This document shows positions 48,481 to 59,677 of a DNA stretch of 64,000 bases, piece after piece. The notes below the pieces were generated by a model, which was not told the DNA's origin, made no database searches, and worked only from the letters and a program-made list of their open reading frames with translations. Source of the DNA: Astrothelium macrocarpum. Its lineage: Eukaryota; Ascomycota; Dothideomycetes; Trypetheliales; Trypetheliaceae. The stretch spans positions 1 to 64,000 of the forward strand of contig JAGEMR010000066.1 of NCBI GenBank assembly GCA_021030915.1, written 5' to 3'. Both the position numbers and the translations under genes were made by a program. The first letter of the stretch is position 1; every line of letters begins with the position of its first letter.

Positions 48481-50123
48481 ATGCTAGATGAAAATCTACC
48501 AAGTAGGAGCTCATTACCAAACCTCATGAGAAACTCCACAGTGCTAACATATATTCAGCCTTCTACCTCAAGCCATCGACGGACAATGTCAAACATAACC
48601 GTTCGTTCTTTCTATCATATCAGGGTTCACCACCCGAGCCAGCCTACACGTTGAAGCAACCCGATCCTGGCAGTCCGAATGGCAGAAATCGATACGCCTG
48701 TGCTCTTTTCGATGCATACAATCCAGATATTCTCTATGGTGAAGTTCTCATAGTACCGCAATGGACGCAACCGTCATTGTCTCAAGAAGAGATAAGGAAG
48801 AATGGCGGCGTGCCACCGGCACCCCAACCGATACTCGGGAAAGAATTCACAATTCAACTGTACAATCCAGATCAACAGATAATTGTTACTCAAAAGCCAG
48901 GATCGTGGGGAGGTAGTGCAACATATGAATTTGCCATGCCACAAAGCACTTTCAGAGCTCCAAGTGCTTCTGCCCTCGACCGAAGTCAGAGCGATCCCGG
49001 AGTTTCTGCAGCAACGCCCAAGGTCTTTTTCACCTGGAAGAGGGAAAATAAGTTTTCAAAAGACATGACGTGCTATCTTACAGGACGTTCGACAGATGTA
49101 CAAGGCAAGAAGAGAAACAAGGAACCCGACATTACTATTGCTCTCTTTCGTGCGCTTCGAGAAGTTACGGTCTACGAACCAAACCTCTATCGCGTATCCA
49201 TGGAAGATCCCAAAGGCCTAGAGGTGACACTCCTACTGGTAGGGACTGTAATAAAAGATTTATATTTTGGAAACATCAAAGAAGCATTCAACGTAAACGA
49301 AGCCGGTACAGGCCGAACAAACACATTCGGCGTCCTCCGCAAAACATCCTCTCCACCTCAACCCGACAGCACCGTCTTTGCAACTCCCACCGATTCTCAA
49401 AACCTCGCACCACCTTCTCAAGGACGCGCAACCCGAAATTCCCTCCCCAAACTCCAAACCACCCCGCCCCCAGACCGCCACGCCCGTTCCCAACCAACCC
49501 AACGCCAATACTCCTCCCAACGCCCACCACCGACCGACGCACGCACCCAGTGGGAAATCGACGCCGAAACGCAACGTCTCAAAGCACAACAAGACGCAGA
49601 ACGTCGCTCCCGCGAAGCCCGCGACGAAGCCGAAGCGCGCCGCTTGCAGAGACAACTCCAGGCGGAGGAGAAACAGCGCCGCAAGAAGCAAGCCGAAGTC
49701 GACAAGGAGACCGAGCGTCTCCGCAAGATGTACGGCACGCAAGAGGACGTGCTGGGCCCGCTACCGCCACCCCGCTCGAGCCAGCAGCGGCCGCACAGCT
49801 TCTCTGTGCCCGGCGGCTCGCACCAGCAGGGACTGGGGCCGGGGCAGGGGCAGGGGGGTGGGTACCTGCGGCCGGCGCAGTCGTCGCAGCATTTGCGACC
49901 GCAGTCGGCGCAGGAGGTGCGACCGCCGCCGCAGCCGCCGCAGGTGCCGCCGAGAGGCGCGAATGGGCTGTATTTGCAGCCGGTGGCGGGCGCGAGTTCC
50001 GGGTTCTTCGGGGTGGGGGACGGGTATCAGCGGCCGGTGAAGGCGAAGAGGAGCTTTTTTGGGCTGAGGAGTGTGAGTGATGATGGGGCGAGGTTGGTGA
50101 AGAAGCAGAGTTCGATCTTTTAA
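48481..50123 (+). CDS. Conserved fungal protein with disordered coiled-coil tail, unknown function
   Basis: Exon 1 is predicted as only 22 nt (48481-48502, MLDENLP plus one base). A good branch site (GCTAAC) and acceptor lead into 48559-50123, giving 528 aa. Residues about 20-230 form a compact beta-rich region (ACALFDAYNPDILYGEVL, PQWTQPSLSQEEIRKNGG, FTWKRENKFSKDMTCYLTG, EPDITIALFRALREVTVYEPNLYRVSMEDPKGLE quoted in pieces: EPDITIALF, TVYEPNLYRV). I recall similar uncharacterised proteins across filamentous fungi. A Pro/Gln-rich linker follows, then a charged coiled coil (ETQRLKAQQDAERRSREA), then a Gly/Gln/Pro-rich tail ending in KKQSSIF. The tail switches from C-rich (49330-49700) to G-rich (49800-50200) DNA, passing the stop codon. 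The tiny first exon is the least certain part. Confidence 0.72.
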
Positions 50124-50685
50124 AAGGGGGGTCGGAGGAGTGGTGGGGAGGAGGCGATGGAGGTGGCATATGGGGCTTGCGTGGACGGGGTGATTGGGTT
50201 GAACGACTTATGAGATTTTGCATCTAAAGGCGTTGAGTAGTGGGATGATTTGGGTTGCGGTTTGAGACTAAGAGTCCGAACTTTTGAGGTTATCTTGTCT
50301 TTAGTGTCTCGGGGTAAAATTAGTTTTAATGAGAGATTTTACAAGTCGGATTAAGCAATCATATATTCGCTTTGAGGGGTACAATGATATGCCACTCCCG
50401 TTGAAAATGTTCATGTTGATGGATGTTGTCAACGTGTCTTACGGTTATGCATGACAAGCTATAAGACACGATTACTACTGATCAACAGTCACCACAGGAT
50501 TTCACATATTCTGGGCTCAGCAGAAGGAATGTTGGAGCTTGGACGATTGTTTGCGATTCTCTTACGGCGTTCTTGGAACTACATGATAGACGAAACTGTT
50601 ATAACACGTACTCAAATAAAACAAAAGATTCAGAGAATAGAGCTGATGGATTGCGATATGTCCCGTTGTAAACAAGGCCCGTCTG
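50124..50685. other. Convergent intergenic region
   Basis: No gene was found in this 562-bp stretch. The first 80 bp remain strongly G-rich; the rest is ordinary intergenic DNA between convergent genes. Confidence 0.5.
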
Positions 50686-53600
50686 TCACGACAAAAAATC
50701 ATAAAATGTCTCAGACCAAACTCGGACGTGATTTTGACCAACTTCGTAATATTCTTCATCCCGACACAACGGTATTTCCACATCTCCGGCACACATTTGA
50801 TCAACAGCATTATCGCTAGGCTGTGTCTCAAAGTATTCCATCATCCTCTTGCTCCAAGTACCCCTGAAAAATGACATGAGTGTGGTAGAGGTTTCTGTGA
50901 GTTCAGTCTCAAACTCCGCCATCAGTGCTTCCAAATCCCTGATGAGCCCATTCTCTTCGTCCTGAATTTCTTGGATCTCAGCAACACTCATATGATTGAG
51001 CCAGGGCAAGAAGTCATGAGTCACGCAACAAGTATGCGAGAGACCCAATGCTATGAATGTCTCGCAGCGGACAACGCTTTTCCGAAACGATGCCGAGAAG
51101 ACATTATGTCGCATGTTCACCGCACTTTCTAGCCACAGTAATACCCGCGACCTCAAGCGGAACCGATTTCTTTCGTATGATGGACCATAAAGCGCAATGT
51201 GACTAAAGAGAACCGTCAGTGGCAGGCACCCAGCGGTAGAGCAGGCACATATGCAACTGTCGCAGGCTTCCTCCATTAGCATTGTACGAGGCGCGCCTTG
51301 AATCTTGTTGAATAAATCAGATGGTGAAAACGGATAATAATGCACCAAGTCAGTCAATTGATGGGCTGGTGTTGTTTCTCGACCGTTGACCACCAAACGT
51401 GTGCAGATGCCGGCTCCTTTGGATACAAGCCAATGGGCATAAGGAAGTGGATCTGGCGTGAGGCGCTCTCCTCTAAAGGGTATCTTCAGTGCTATAGCCA
51501 ATGGATCCAGCCCTTCTTCGGATAAGGTTTTAATGTCTCGGAATCCTGCTCCCCAAAGTCGCTCCGCGGTCCGAGTGGTTGTATTACCGTAATGATATAC
51601 AGATTGAGCTGAGTCAGTCCGACAAAATTGTAGCCGAAGAGGAATGTCAATTTGAAAAGAAACTAGAGCGTCATAGACGAGACCTATCTGTTCATCTAAC
51701 AAACGATCTTCGTTTAATTTCAATCGAATCAAATTTGCAGGCGGCACGGAATTGTACGCTAACCTGAGTAAAGCTCTGCGTCGGTCTGCGAGCGCTTCTA
51801 TCAGAAGAGCAATAATTTTGTCATTTTGAGGTCCATACTGAAGAGCAAAACCAAGGCAGTCCGAATAAGGATCCATGTTAAACAGGCTGAGAGCGCTACC
51901 CTGCTACAGGAGCATTCTTATGACCTCAATGTTACAACAATGAATAGCATAGTGTAATGGAAGTGCTCCCTCCCGATTGGTTGAGTTGACCAGAGATTTT
52001 CCTCCATTTTCTAAAAGTACTGCCGTACCACTGGGCCACCCACATGCGAGATGAAGGACATTTTCGCCATATTCATTCTTTTCAAACACACTATGTGGAG
52101 AATGCGACAATATTTTTTGGACTTTCGATGAAGACTTTTCAAGTACGGCCATGGCGATTGTATCGAAGCTGTTCTCTGTACCTGCTTAGTTATTGTGACT
52201 GATTCGGAGGAAACTAAATTACCACTAAATCCTATCTCGATCGGCGCCAAGCATTCGTAGTAATAAGCCGGAATCAAGTTTTTTGGATGGACAATAGAGG
52301 GACCCAAGTGACCAGAAGTGGCTCCACGTAACATTAAATCCTGGAATAGAGACGCGAGATGCAACAATTCGGCTCGTTCATCATTGTAAAACAAGAATCG
52401 GCTAAATAACCTCTTAAAATCACCAATTGCAGATCAACAGCTCAGTCAGCATTCCTATACAGTCATTCGAGAGTTACCCGACTCACATCCCATGAACATC
52501 TTTTTCATCCACTGGGACGCCGTAATCGATCAGGTCTAGTATGAGAGCACGCAAGCAATTCGACGGGTCTGGATCAGGCAAAAGTTCCCAAATTAGGTAT
52601 CTCAGCGCCCTCTATTCTATTCGATAAGCTCCATGTACGATCTACAACCGTTAATACTGTACATACTAAAAGCAATGTCTCGCCAGATGCATTGGTATCG
52701 TACGGAGAGGCTTCTCCCTTTTCAAAAAGCTGTCGGATTTGAGTCGCGGCTGATATGAGGAATGAAGTATCTCGATAAGGTCGGCACCCCGTGAAGATGG
52801 CAAATGCAGGAGAATCGTTCGGTACTATTGGGTGGTATATTAGTAATGGACTTATCGCAGTCCCGCCTGCTCCTCGCTTGATGGTAATAGAAGCCCTTAT
52901 AGCCCCGGATAGCAGGTAATTAGCGCAAAATCGAACTGAAAGCTGTCGTTCATGTTTGTAGAACGGGCAATGTTGGCTGTGGGATTGTACTCTTGTCAAT
53001 GAAAATGAAAATAGCCGCCACCACAAGCGGCAATCATTCCACTGATGCTGCTCCGCCTGGTGACACTTGCACAAATGTAACCTTTGTGCATCTCTCTTCA
53101 AAGTTAGATTTTTGAATTGTTCATTTTCCACTGCTTGTGTGAGACTTGCATTTGAGGGCACCCTGCTTTGGTCACAAGCTTCCCTCAGCAGACTTGGCTT
53201 TGACACGAGTAGCCCTTGTAGTCTTGTGTCTGGCTGTACGGCGTCGAGTTGCAAATCATCGAATCTCACGAGTATTGCATTCACCGTGTCTTGGATTGCT
53301 GACACGCCAGATAGCGTTGCCATGGAACTAGATTCCAGTGTAGAGATTTTGTGATCCAATTCAGAAATAGCTCCACTTATAGTCTTGAAGGACGCTTCTG
53401 CTGTTTCCTTGAACGCATCGAGCTTCTGGTCACCCAAGTGAAGTTGGTCACTGAGCAATGATAGCTCTTGCTTCAGTTCTTGCGTAAGGTCGCTAGAAGC
53501 CAGTCGGCGATTTCCTGTTGCGGATATCAAGACTCATTCCCACAGCTGTAGAATCTGGACCGCCTTGGCAAGAATTCTCCCGATGTCGCCGATGTGATGT

Positions 53601-53989
53601 TGGATCTCCTTGAGCGTATCTTTACGAAAAGGATAGAGCACCGCAACTCCAATGGAATTTACCCTGTTTTTCATACTCTCCATTCTCGGGCATTGTCGGC
53701 ATTTTTGAAGGATCGCATTCAGGCAGCTGAAAGCACGTTTAGCATCGGCGATACATTTCTCAACTTCAGCAGCATCGTCAATGAGAAAGCTAGATTGCTT
53801 TTGTTTCTCTAAGCTCTTCTGCAATAACACAAGAATTCTTTGTTCACGCTCAAGGCTGGTGACTGCGGCTTCAATATCCTCTTCGCGGCTATTCCAAGCC
53901 TTGTAGTACTTCACTAGACCCTGACAGACTTGTATCCCTAGAGAAATAAACCCTGCTACTCCTGAACTTATGGAAATCGGATCTGCCAT
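50686..53989 (-). pseudogene. HeLo-like/ankyrin protein with in-frame TAG, probably inactivated
   Basis: The N-terminus (MADPISISSGVAGFISLGIQ) is the fungal HeLo-like domain found at the front of NLR/STAND and ankyrin proteins linked to self/non-self recognition. Exons (minus) 53989-53544, 53492-52667, 52611-52487, 52401-52223 and 52181-50686 join in phase for 1023 codons. Order: HeLo-like (1-145), coiled coil (about 150-220), unassigned region, ankyrin repeats around exon 5 (NEYGENVLHLACGWP, REGALPLHYAIHCCNIEVIRMLL written in parts: REGALPLHYAIH), and a long unassigned C-terminal region. A TAG at 51906-51904 interrupts one continuous frame between MLL and QGSALSLFNMDP; a CAG-to-TAG change would explain it. 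The first intron (51 nt, weak donor GTGGGA) is invoked because the frame otherwise meets TGA at 53536-53534. If that is not an intron, there are two nonsense codons. Intron 4 is only 41 nt. Confidence 0.65.
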
Positions 53990-54606
53990 TATGTTGTATT
54001 GGAAGGTAAGAAGAACCGCGGTAGTTGTGCGTGTGCTTTGGCGAAAGATTTCTTCTGGAGGGGCTGAGGTGTGAAGTTACATGGGCGCCTGCATGTATTT
54101 CATTAGCTGACCAATCGGTGAACTGCATCACAAGGCTGACATAGAACACATCGCTGCTCTTGGCCTGTGATGGCAATTCGCGGAGAGACTGATACAATAG
54201 TAAACATGGCTAAGTTGATCTAAGGCAGCAACGCACGATCTACACTAACAGACCACGCATCCTCACTATCCGAAGAGTGCTTTACTTTTTATTATATATA
54301 GAGCTAAGGACTCAACAAGATATATTTTGAAAGTTGTAGTCAATTAAATTCACAATTTGATGGTGAATTTGATGATGTTGGGACAGAAATGGAGATTTGG
54401 TTGTTCCACGAATTCTGATCTGATGCTTGGCGTGGATTTCAAACAACCGATATTACATAATCAGGTGTTTGTCTAGCTTCGGTCAGTCATAACAACACAC
54501 AGTTCATCTCGTTCGAATATTCGTTGATTCGTAACAACCGACGTCTCATACTTCAACGCGTTTAGCAAGTGTGCGATCAAGACCAGCCTTTGAGTCAGAC
54601 AATCCT
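53990..54606. other. Promoter side of HeLo/ankyrin gene
   Basis: No gene recognised in this 617-bp stretch. A TATA-rich run (TATTATATATAGAGC) lies near 54290. Confidence 0.45.
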
Positions 54607-55035
54607 CTACTCGACGAGTCTGGCGCAAGTTTGAGTTTCTCTCAACGTATCGCGACAACTGCTCAAAATCGAATCTGCAGGACCGCTGCTGGTCGCGTAG
54701 GTATCATGCCAAAGGAAGCAAGGATCGATGATGGAGTACTCGTACGCGATCCCGGCTGTCGCCTGTTCCTTGTGAGACTGTAAGATCACTATTCTATCGC
54801 CGGTAGCTGCACCCTCGAAACCTGGGACGGGGAGGCTGTAAGGAGTCTGACACCAAAGAGAATCAAAATCTTTTGGGAGAAGTATCAATGTATCTGTACA
54901 AACCACTGAGGAGCCATCTACTATCCAGATCTTGATGAAAGCCGTACGATAGGTTTTGTCAATTAGTCCGGACTGTCCACTAGCCCGGTTGAACTGTCCT
55001 TGATACCATTTAGTAAATATTGATGTCTTAGCTCA
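54607..55035 (-). pseudogene. Unassigned open remnant
   Basis: One minus-strand frame stays open for about 143 codons and reads like protein (KWYQGQFNR, YRTAFIKIWIVDGSS, DRIVILQSHKEQATAGIAYEY), but it has no evident start and I know no domain for it. It lies just downstream of the dead toroid gene on the same strand and could be part of that locus or of another decayed gene. Confidence 0.3.
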
Positions 55036-55231
55036 TGATGTCGAGAGTCAGCTAATCTTTACAGCTACTATGACTGCATTCACTGTGGGAAGAACAGAAG
55101 CGAATATTCATCCATGTTTGTGCATGGTGATACATGAACGCTCGGATATGCTGTAGGGCCGCATCACTTTTCTATAAAGATAAACAGCTAATCACCGTCA
55201 GAACCCATGGAACATAACATGTGAACCATTG

Positions 55232-56236
55232 TTATGGTACAGATCTCTCTAATTTGCAAATGTGGTTCTGCACATAGCCAGCTTGCGACGATGTTTCACT
55301 CGTTAAATCGCTTGAGGAGGCAATAGCTTTCACAGCGAACGCAGCTGTTACTCCACGGTTTCCGATCCTTACGCCGGTCGAGCCGTACCTCTACATCCAC
55401 CCTTGTTCCCAACTCTCGTTCTCAAGTTCCGAATTTGTCAAAGTACGGCGATCGACTTGGCAATCAATGCCAAGCAGAACGCATGCCAGTATTCGCATTG
55501 ACAGATCCAGAGCAATTCCGCCTTATTCTACGCGCTCTTGCACTCTCAACCTCAGAAGCGGGCGTACTGTTGCTTGAAGATGGTAATTATTTTCCGAGAG
55601 TCGCAAAAGACGTACAAAAAATCCGAGATAGCAATCAGGAGATGGGTAATAACGTGTGCTTTGGATGTAGGTCCGGTGGAAGATCACATCGTTAACATAC
55701 TGCATCGTACGCGAGAGGTCGGAACCACGACCGAAGTTGTAGAAACATGCTAGGACGTTCGCGCTCACGACTGCATCAGTCCGAAGTCTATCGCGATCAT
55801 AGTACGTCTACTACGAGCCTCAGCCATGAATTTGCTAAAGAACTGCAACTTAGAAGTTAATCTTGGTTTTTCGCCTACCTGCACTGTACCGTCAGAGTTC
55901 ACATAGTTCGCCATCTTGTCCAGTATTACTCTAATAAGCTCAGGGCTCTCTGGCCGCAGCACTGTCAAAGCTAAAGAGGTAGCATCGAGTTCATTCGTGA
56001 AATAACCTCCTGGCACAACTACTGCTTCTCCTGATCATTGGATCTTCGTTAGCTTCTTGACCTTAGGGTTAAATGGAAGTGCATACCTGGGAAAAAATTC
56101 CACGTCTCCTTAGTGTCCTGTCCTACATGAACAAGGTTTCTAAAAGAATCGCTTTGTTCCCAGAGGCTGACGCTATTGCCACTTATCGTTGACTTACTGA
56201 TCTTGATCGCATCTAGTATTAAGCAATCTAGTAGCT
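55232..56236 (-). pseudogene. Decayed alpha/alpha-toroid (terpenoid-cyclase-fold) family gene, partial
   Basis: Pieces fit an uncharacterised fungal family I associate with the terpenoid-cyclase/prenyltransferase alpha/alpha-toroid fold: GNSVSLWEQ, WNFFPGEAVVVPGGYF, ELDATSLALTVL, RTDAVVSANVLACFY, NFGRG, RTYIQSTRYYPSPDCYL, and RYGSTGVRIGNRGVTAAFAVKAI. Exon pieces (minus): about 56236-56087, 56030-55879, and 55807 onward, with GT-AG introns in phase 1 and phase 0. In the last piece the frame continues past TAA (55525-55523) and TAG (55393-55391) with clear family character on both sides. Both stops can arise from CAA and CAG by C-to-T. The 5' part is missing or unrecognisable beyond about 56236. 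The family name rests on memory; decay is seen directly. Confidence 0.5.
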
Positions 56237-57783
56237 AGTCTATTGATCCTTAGACCTTCATAACCATACCCTCAAACTCGGGAAGCTAGGAAACGGTTTT
56301 AGGCCTTTCGCAGGCTAAATTTGCAGCTTCGTTGCCCAAGAGCTAGAAGTTTCGGTCGCTGCTTGATGCCTATTGCTGGCACCAGACGCCAAAGAGGGCA
56401 TCTTGGCAGACAAGGCGATGGCGTGACAAATCCATTCGTAGCACCGTTCGACGTGTGAGGCTCGAGCTGACGGCCTATAATATCCTATAATATTATAGCG
56501 TTCATTCTATGAGGCCTCGGAAATAGCCACTCCAACACCAATTAATCTAGGAATCGGCCATTGATGCCAAAGTGACAAGTGCTGCCCGGCAGGCAAACAT
56601 GTCTAGGGTCTCAGCAGTTGCTCGCATTCATCTCATGCAGCATTAAGACAAACCGGAATCACACTACATCTATGTACCGGGAGACGGGTCCGCTACAGTG
56701 CGCATTAGAAAACACGATAGGGATCATCGCCTAGGCCTGTCCGATGGCTAGACTGACACCGAGTAGAGTCTTGAAGCCACAACTGTTAATCCACAAAAGG
56801 AATATTGGCGGATCAACAGCTGCTTCACTGGTTGGTATCGTAAATCTTCACTGAGAACTACTTGTTCAGGTATGATCTGACCCCTGTCACACTAGCCATC
56901 GGGGATGAAAAGGCGCTGTAATCCCAGAACAACCGAAGGCAGCACTGTTGATCCACAGCGATTGTCGATCGGCTGAGACCTACCTGTCCAGTCAAAGCCG
57001 CCCAAAGCGCGTCCGATGGTTAGCTTGTGATCGACGCATCCTTTGGATCCGTGCTCATATTGTTTAATTTGACATGAAAATTGACTTCAGAAGGAATTGG
57101 TCAATGACAGGCCACACTGAACAGATTGTACCAAGGATCAGTATAGATCAGTGTATGCGACAGCATTCCGCCGGCCTTATTTCACTAAAATACCTAGCTA
57201 TATTAGTGCGGTTTCGACGACCAACAGCGATGGCCACCAGCCATGAGTTGATGATGTACCCAAATGTGCGCAAATGCAGTTGCACGCATGTACATAGCTC
57301 TCATATTCTTTTTTTTTTTTTTTATAAAGACCACGGCAAAGAAGACAGCCGCCCATCTACGCGACACTTTCATGCATCTTGAAAGATGTTAGATAGTAGG
57401 ATAGAAAGGCCGCAATAGGGACTAGCTTTATCCACGTAACATCGATGATAAGGCAAGGCAGCCTGGTCAGATGGGACTTCAAGTTGGCCTTACTCTCAAA
57501 CCCAATCGACATAGTATCGCATGGTCACAATACTCGGCAACATACCGAATGACAAATGCACCATTTCCAGTCGAACAGCCATTGACAGATGAGAGAAGGC
57601 CTTCAGCATATGTGAAAATCAGGATACAAACCTGATCATCATTGCTCTTCCTCTCCAAAAGAAACAAGTTTGATCACCACTAAATTGTCTCTTCGGATCA
57701 ATTCCGTCTTACATAAAACGAAGTTTTTGGGGGGCCCTGTCCCAGAAATAGACCTAAATCTTATACCAAGGTTATCCTCCATC
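56237..57783. other. Intergenic, 1.5 kb
   Basis: No gene can be supported. Present are a short AT palindrome-like string (TATAATATCCTATAATATTATA, split: TATAATATCC then TATAATATTATA) near 56475 and a T run at about 57309-57325. The remainder looks like ordinary or decayed intergenic DNA. Confidence 0.45.
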
Positions 57784-58946
57784 ATGGGTGCGGTTTTCAG
57801 CCAGTTCTTCTTCATTCCTGCGGCTCCTCAAACTGAAAAGAACTGTCCGGACCTGAAAGACCGGGTATGATCAATGCAAGACAACTCATATGAATATTGT
57901 TGAATGCTGATGTGTTCCAGGTATTTGTTGTGACTGGAGGATATACTGGTGTTGGATTTGAGCTCTACCAGATTCTTTACAAACACAATGCTACAGTCTA
58001 CATGGCTGGTCGCTCTCAAGTCAGGGCTACGAACGCGATAACGAAAATTCAAAAAGCATCAGCCAAGAGCACTGGCCTTGTGGAATTCTTGTATCTTGAT
58101 CTATCAGATTTGTCTACTATCAAATCTGCTGTGGAATCTTTTACAGCGCAGCAGCAACGACTTGATGTCCTTGTGAATAATGCCGGGGTAAGTTTGAGTA
58201 CATATGCTCAAGCTCTGCAGCCATTCTCATCGATATCAATCTACTGACGCCTTTTGCATGAGGCACATAGGTTATGTTAAAAGGCAGCAACGACCCAAAA
58301 CATAATGATGTACACAATACAACAAACTGCATCGGCCCGTGCCTGCTCTATAAGCTCCTACTTCCAGTTTTAACAAAGACTGCTGCATCCTCGCCAACAG
58401 GCAGCGTCCGCGTCATATGGGCTGCATCCATTGCAGTGCAGGTAAACGCACCAAAACCCAGTGGAATGGAATTGGATAGTACTGGCCGACCCAAAGACAC
58501 AGACGAGTTGTCCAGCTATGGACAGAGCAAAGTGGGGAATGTCTTTCTCGCTCGACAATACGCCAAGACGACGCCTCATACAGGCATTGTGCACGCCGCT
58601 TTCAATCCAGGCAACCTTAGCAGCGAGTTACAACGGCACTGGAGCGGACTTGATATCACTGTCATGGTAAGGTAGGTTTTTCGAAACGATGATTTTTTGC
58701 TGACAATTCTTGAAGAGACAGCTTATATTGCATCCGCCCGTCAATGGAGCTTATACAGAACTATGGGCAGCACTGGCCCCAGAACTGACGCCAGACCATA
58801 GTGGGACATATATCGATCCATGGGGTAGGTTCGGAAGTCTTCCGGCAGATATTGAGGCTTCTATGAAAGAATCGTCAGAGGGAGGAACAGGCTTGGCAGC
58901 CAAGTTCGTTTCGTGGTGCGAAAATCAGACCGTATCATATGCCTAA
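57784..58946 (+). CDS. Short-chain dehydrogenase, retinol-dehydrogenase-like
   Basis: Four exons, 57784-57864, 57921-58187, 58271-58666 and 58722-58946, give 322 aa. Cofactor motif TGGYTGVG with an unusual Tyr, then LDLSDL, NNAG at the end of exon 2, VMLKGSND, TNCIGP, and the active-site YGQSK. The serine position reads IWAASIAV where most relatives have a SSS stretch. The C-terminal GAYTELWAALAPELT is typical of fungal members of this group that act on retinol-like, WW-domain-oxidoreductase-like or secondary-metabolite substrates. The acceptor of exon 4 could also be six bases upstream (58716). Tail to tail with the EthD gene, 170 bp apart. Substrate unknown. Confidence 0.87.
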
Positions 58947-59115
58947 GCATGCAGCTATGGCTTAATCATCCTTTTATACCCTTTTTTATCTTGCTGCTCG
59001 GTAGCAGCGGCATATCACATTCTTCTCCCTTCCAAATCATGATGCTGACAAACATCGCGACTTTCTTCCAGGATTACCTGCACAATCAATGTTTGACAAA
59101 TATCCTCCGTTTGTT

Positions 59116-59677
59116 TCACGCCTCAACGACCTGGCCATATTCGACATGAAATTCCTCATAGCCAATGGTTCGCATCACGCTGTTCATGTCTACCAGGGCT
59201 TCTTCATCGGGCCTTGCAAACTCAGAAAAGAAATTGTCCTCAACCAGCCTTCTCAACACATCGATATTTGGGACAACGACCTCTGCGTGTCCATCGAAAT
59301 CAAGTATATTAGCGTCATCATGGATGCCGAGAGCTTGAGTGCACATTTCTCGTGGCGTGTGGTACTGCATTTATCCAATCTTAGATAAGGGCATTGAAAA
59401 GTCGAAATTATAGCGCTACTCGTATGAAGGAAAGAGTTATGAGGCGAGGTTTTTACCTGGGTATAGCGCCATATACCCTTCTGAGCAAGCCACCCCTTGA
59501 CTAGTTCGCCATGGACTTTCGACCACCGCCTGATCAATGTTCTTGTCAACCGATTGTCGATGTAAGGTAGATGCTTGCTTACTCGTGAAATTGCTCACTA
59601 GTCAAAGATGGGTGGCGCTTAACATAGATGTCAAGCCTTACCATAGATTGCTGTGCGCCATTTGTCGAGGTCTCCAT
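59116..59677 (-). CDS. Small EthD-domain protein
   Basis: Three short exons (minus) 59677-59583, 59529-59457 and 59364-59116 join in phase to a 138-aa protein with the whole EthD (PF07110) pattern: MVRLDIYVKRHPSLTSEQFH, RWSKVHGELVKGWLA, RYTQYHTP across intron 2, LDFDGHAEVVVP, and FARPDEEALVD, IGYEEFHVE. EthD proteins are dimeric alpha/beta-barrel-like small proteins; fungal members are often found near polyketide or aromatic-compound genes, where some act as dehydratases or decarboxylases. No exon exceeds 83 codons, so the gene is easily missed. The ATG at 59677 is the first in the exon; an internal Met twelve codons later is an alternative. Its neighbour is a convergent dehydrogenase. Confidence 0.87.

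Noticed and set aside
49070..50080. 336-codon out-of-frame plus-strand reading and overlapping minus-strand frames
   Set aside because: Arg/Ala/Gly low-complexity readings of skewed DNA overlapping the better supported 528-aa gene.
56735..57030. Apparent decayed tandem repeat (TCCGATGG and ACTGTT-ATCCACA strings each twice)
   Set aside because: The two strings recur in different order and at different spacings (272 and 165 bp), so no consistent unit exists.
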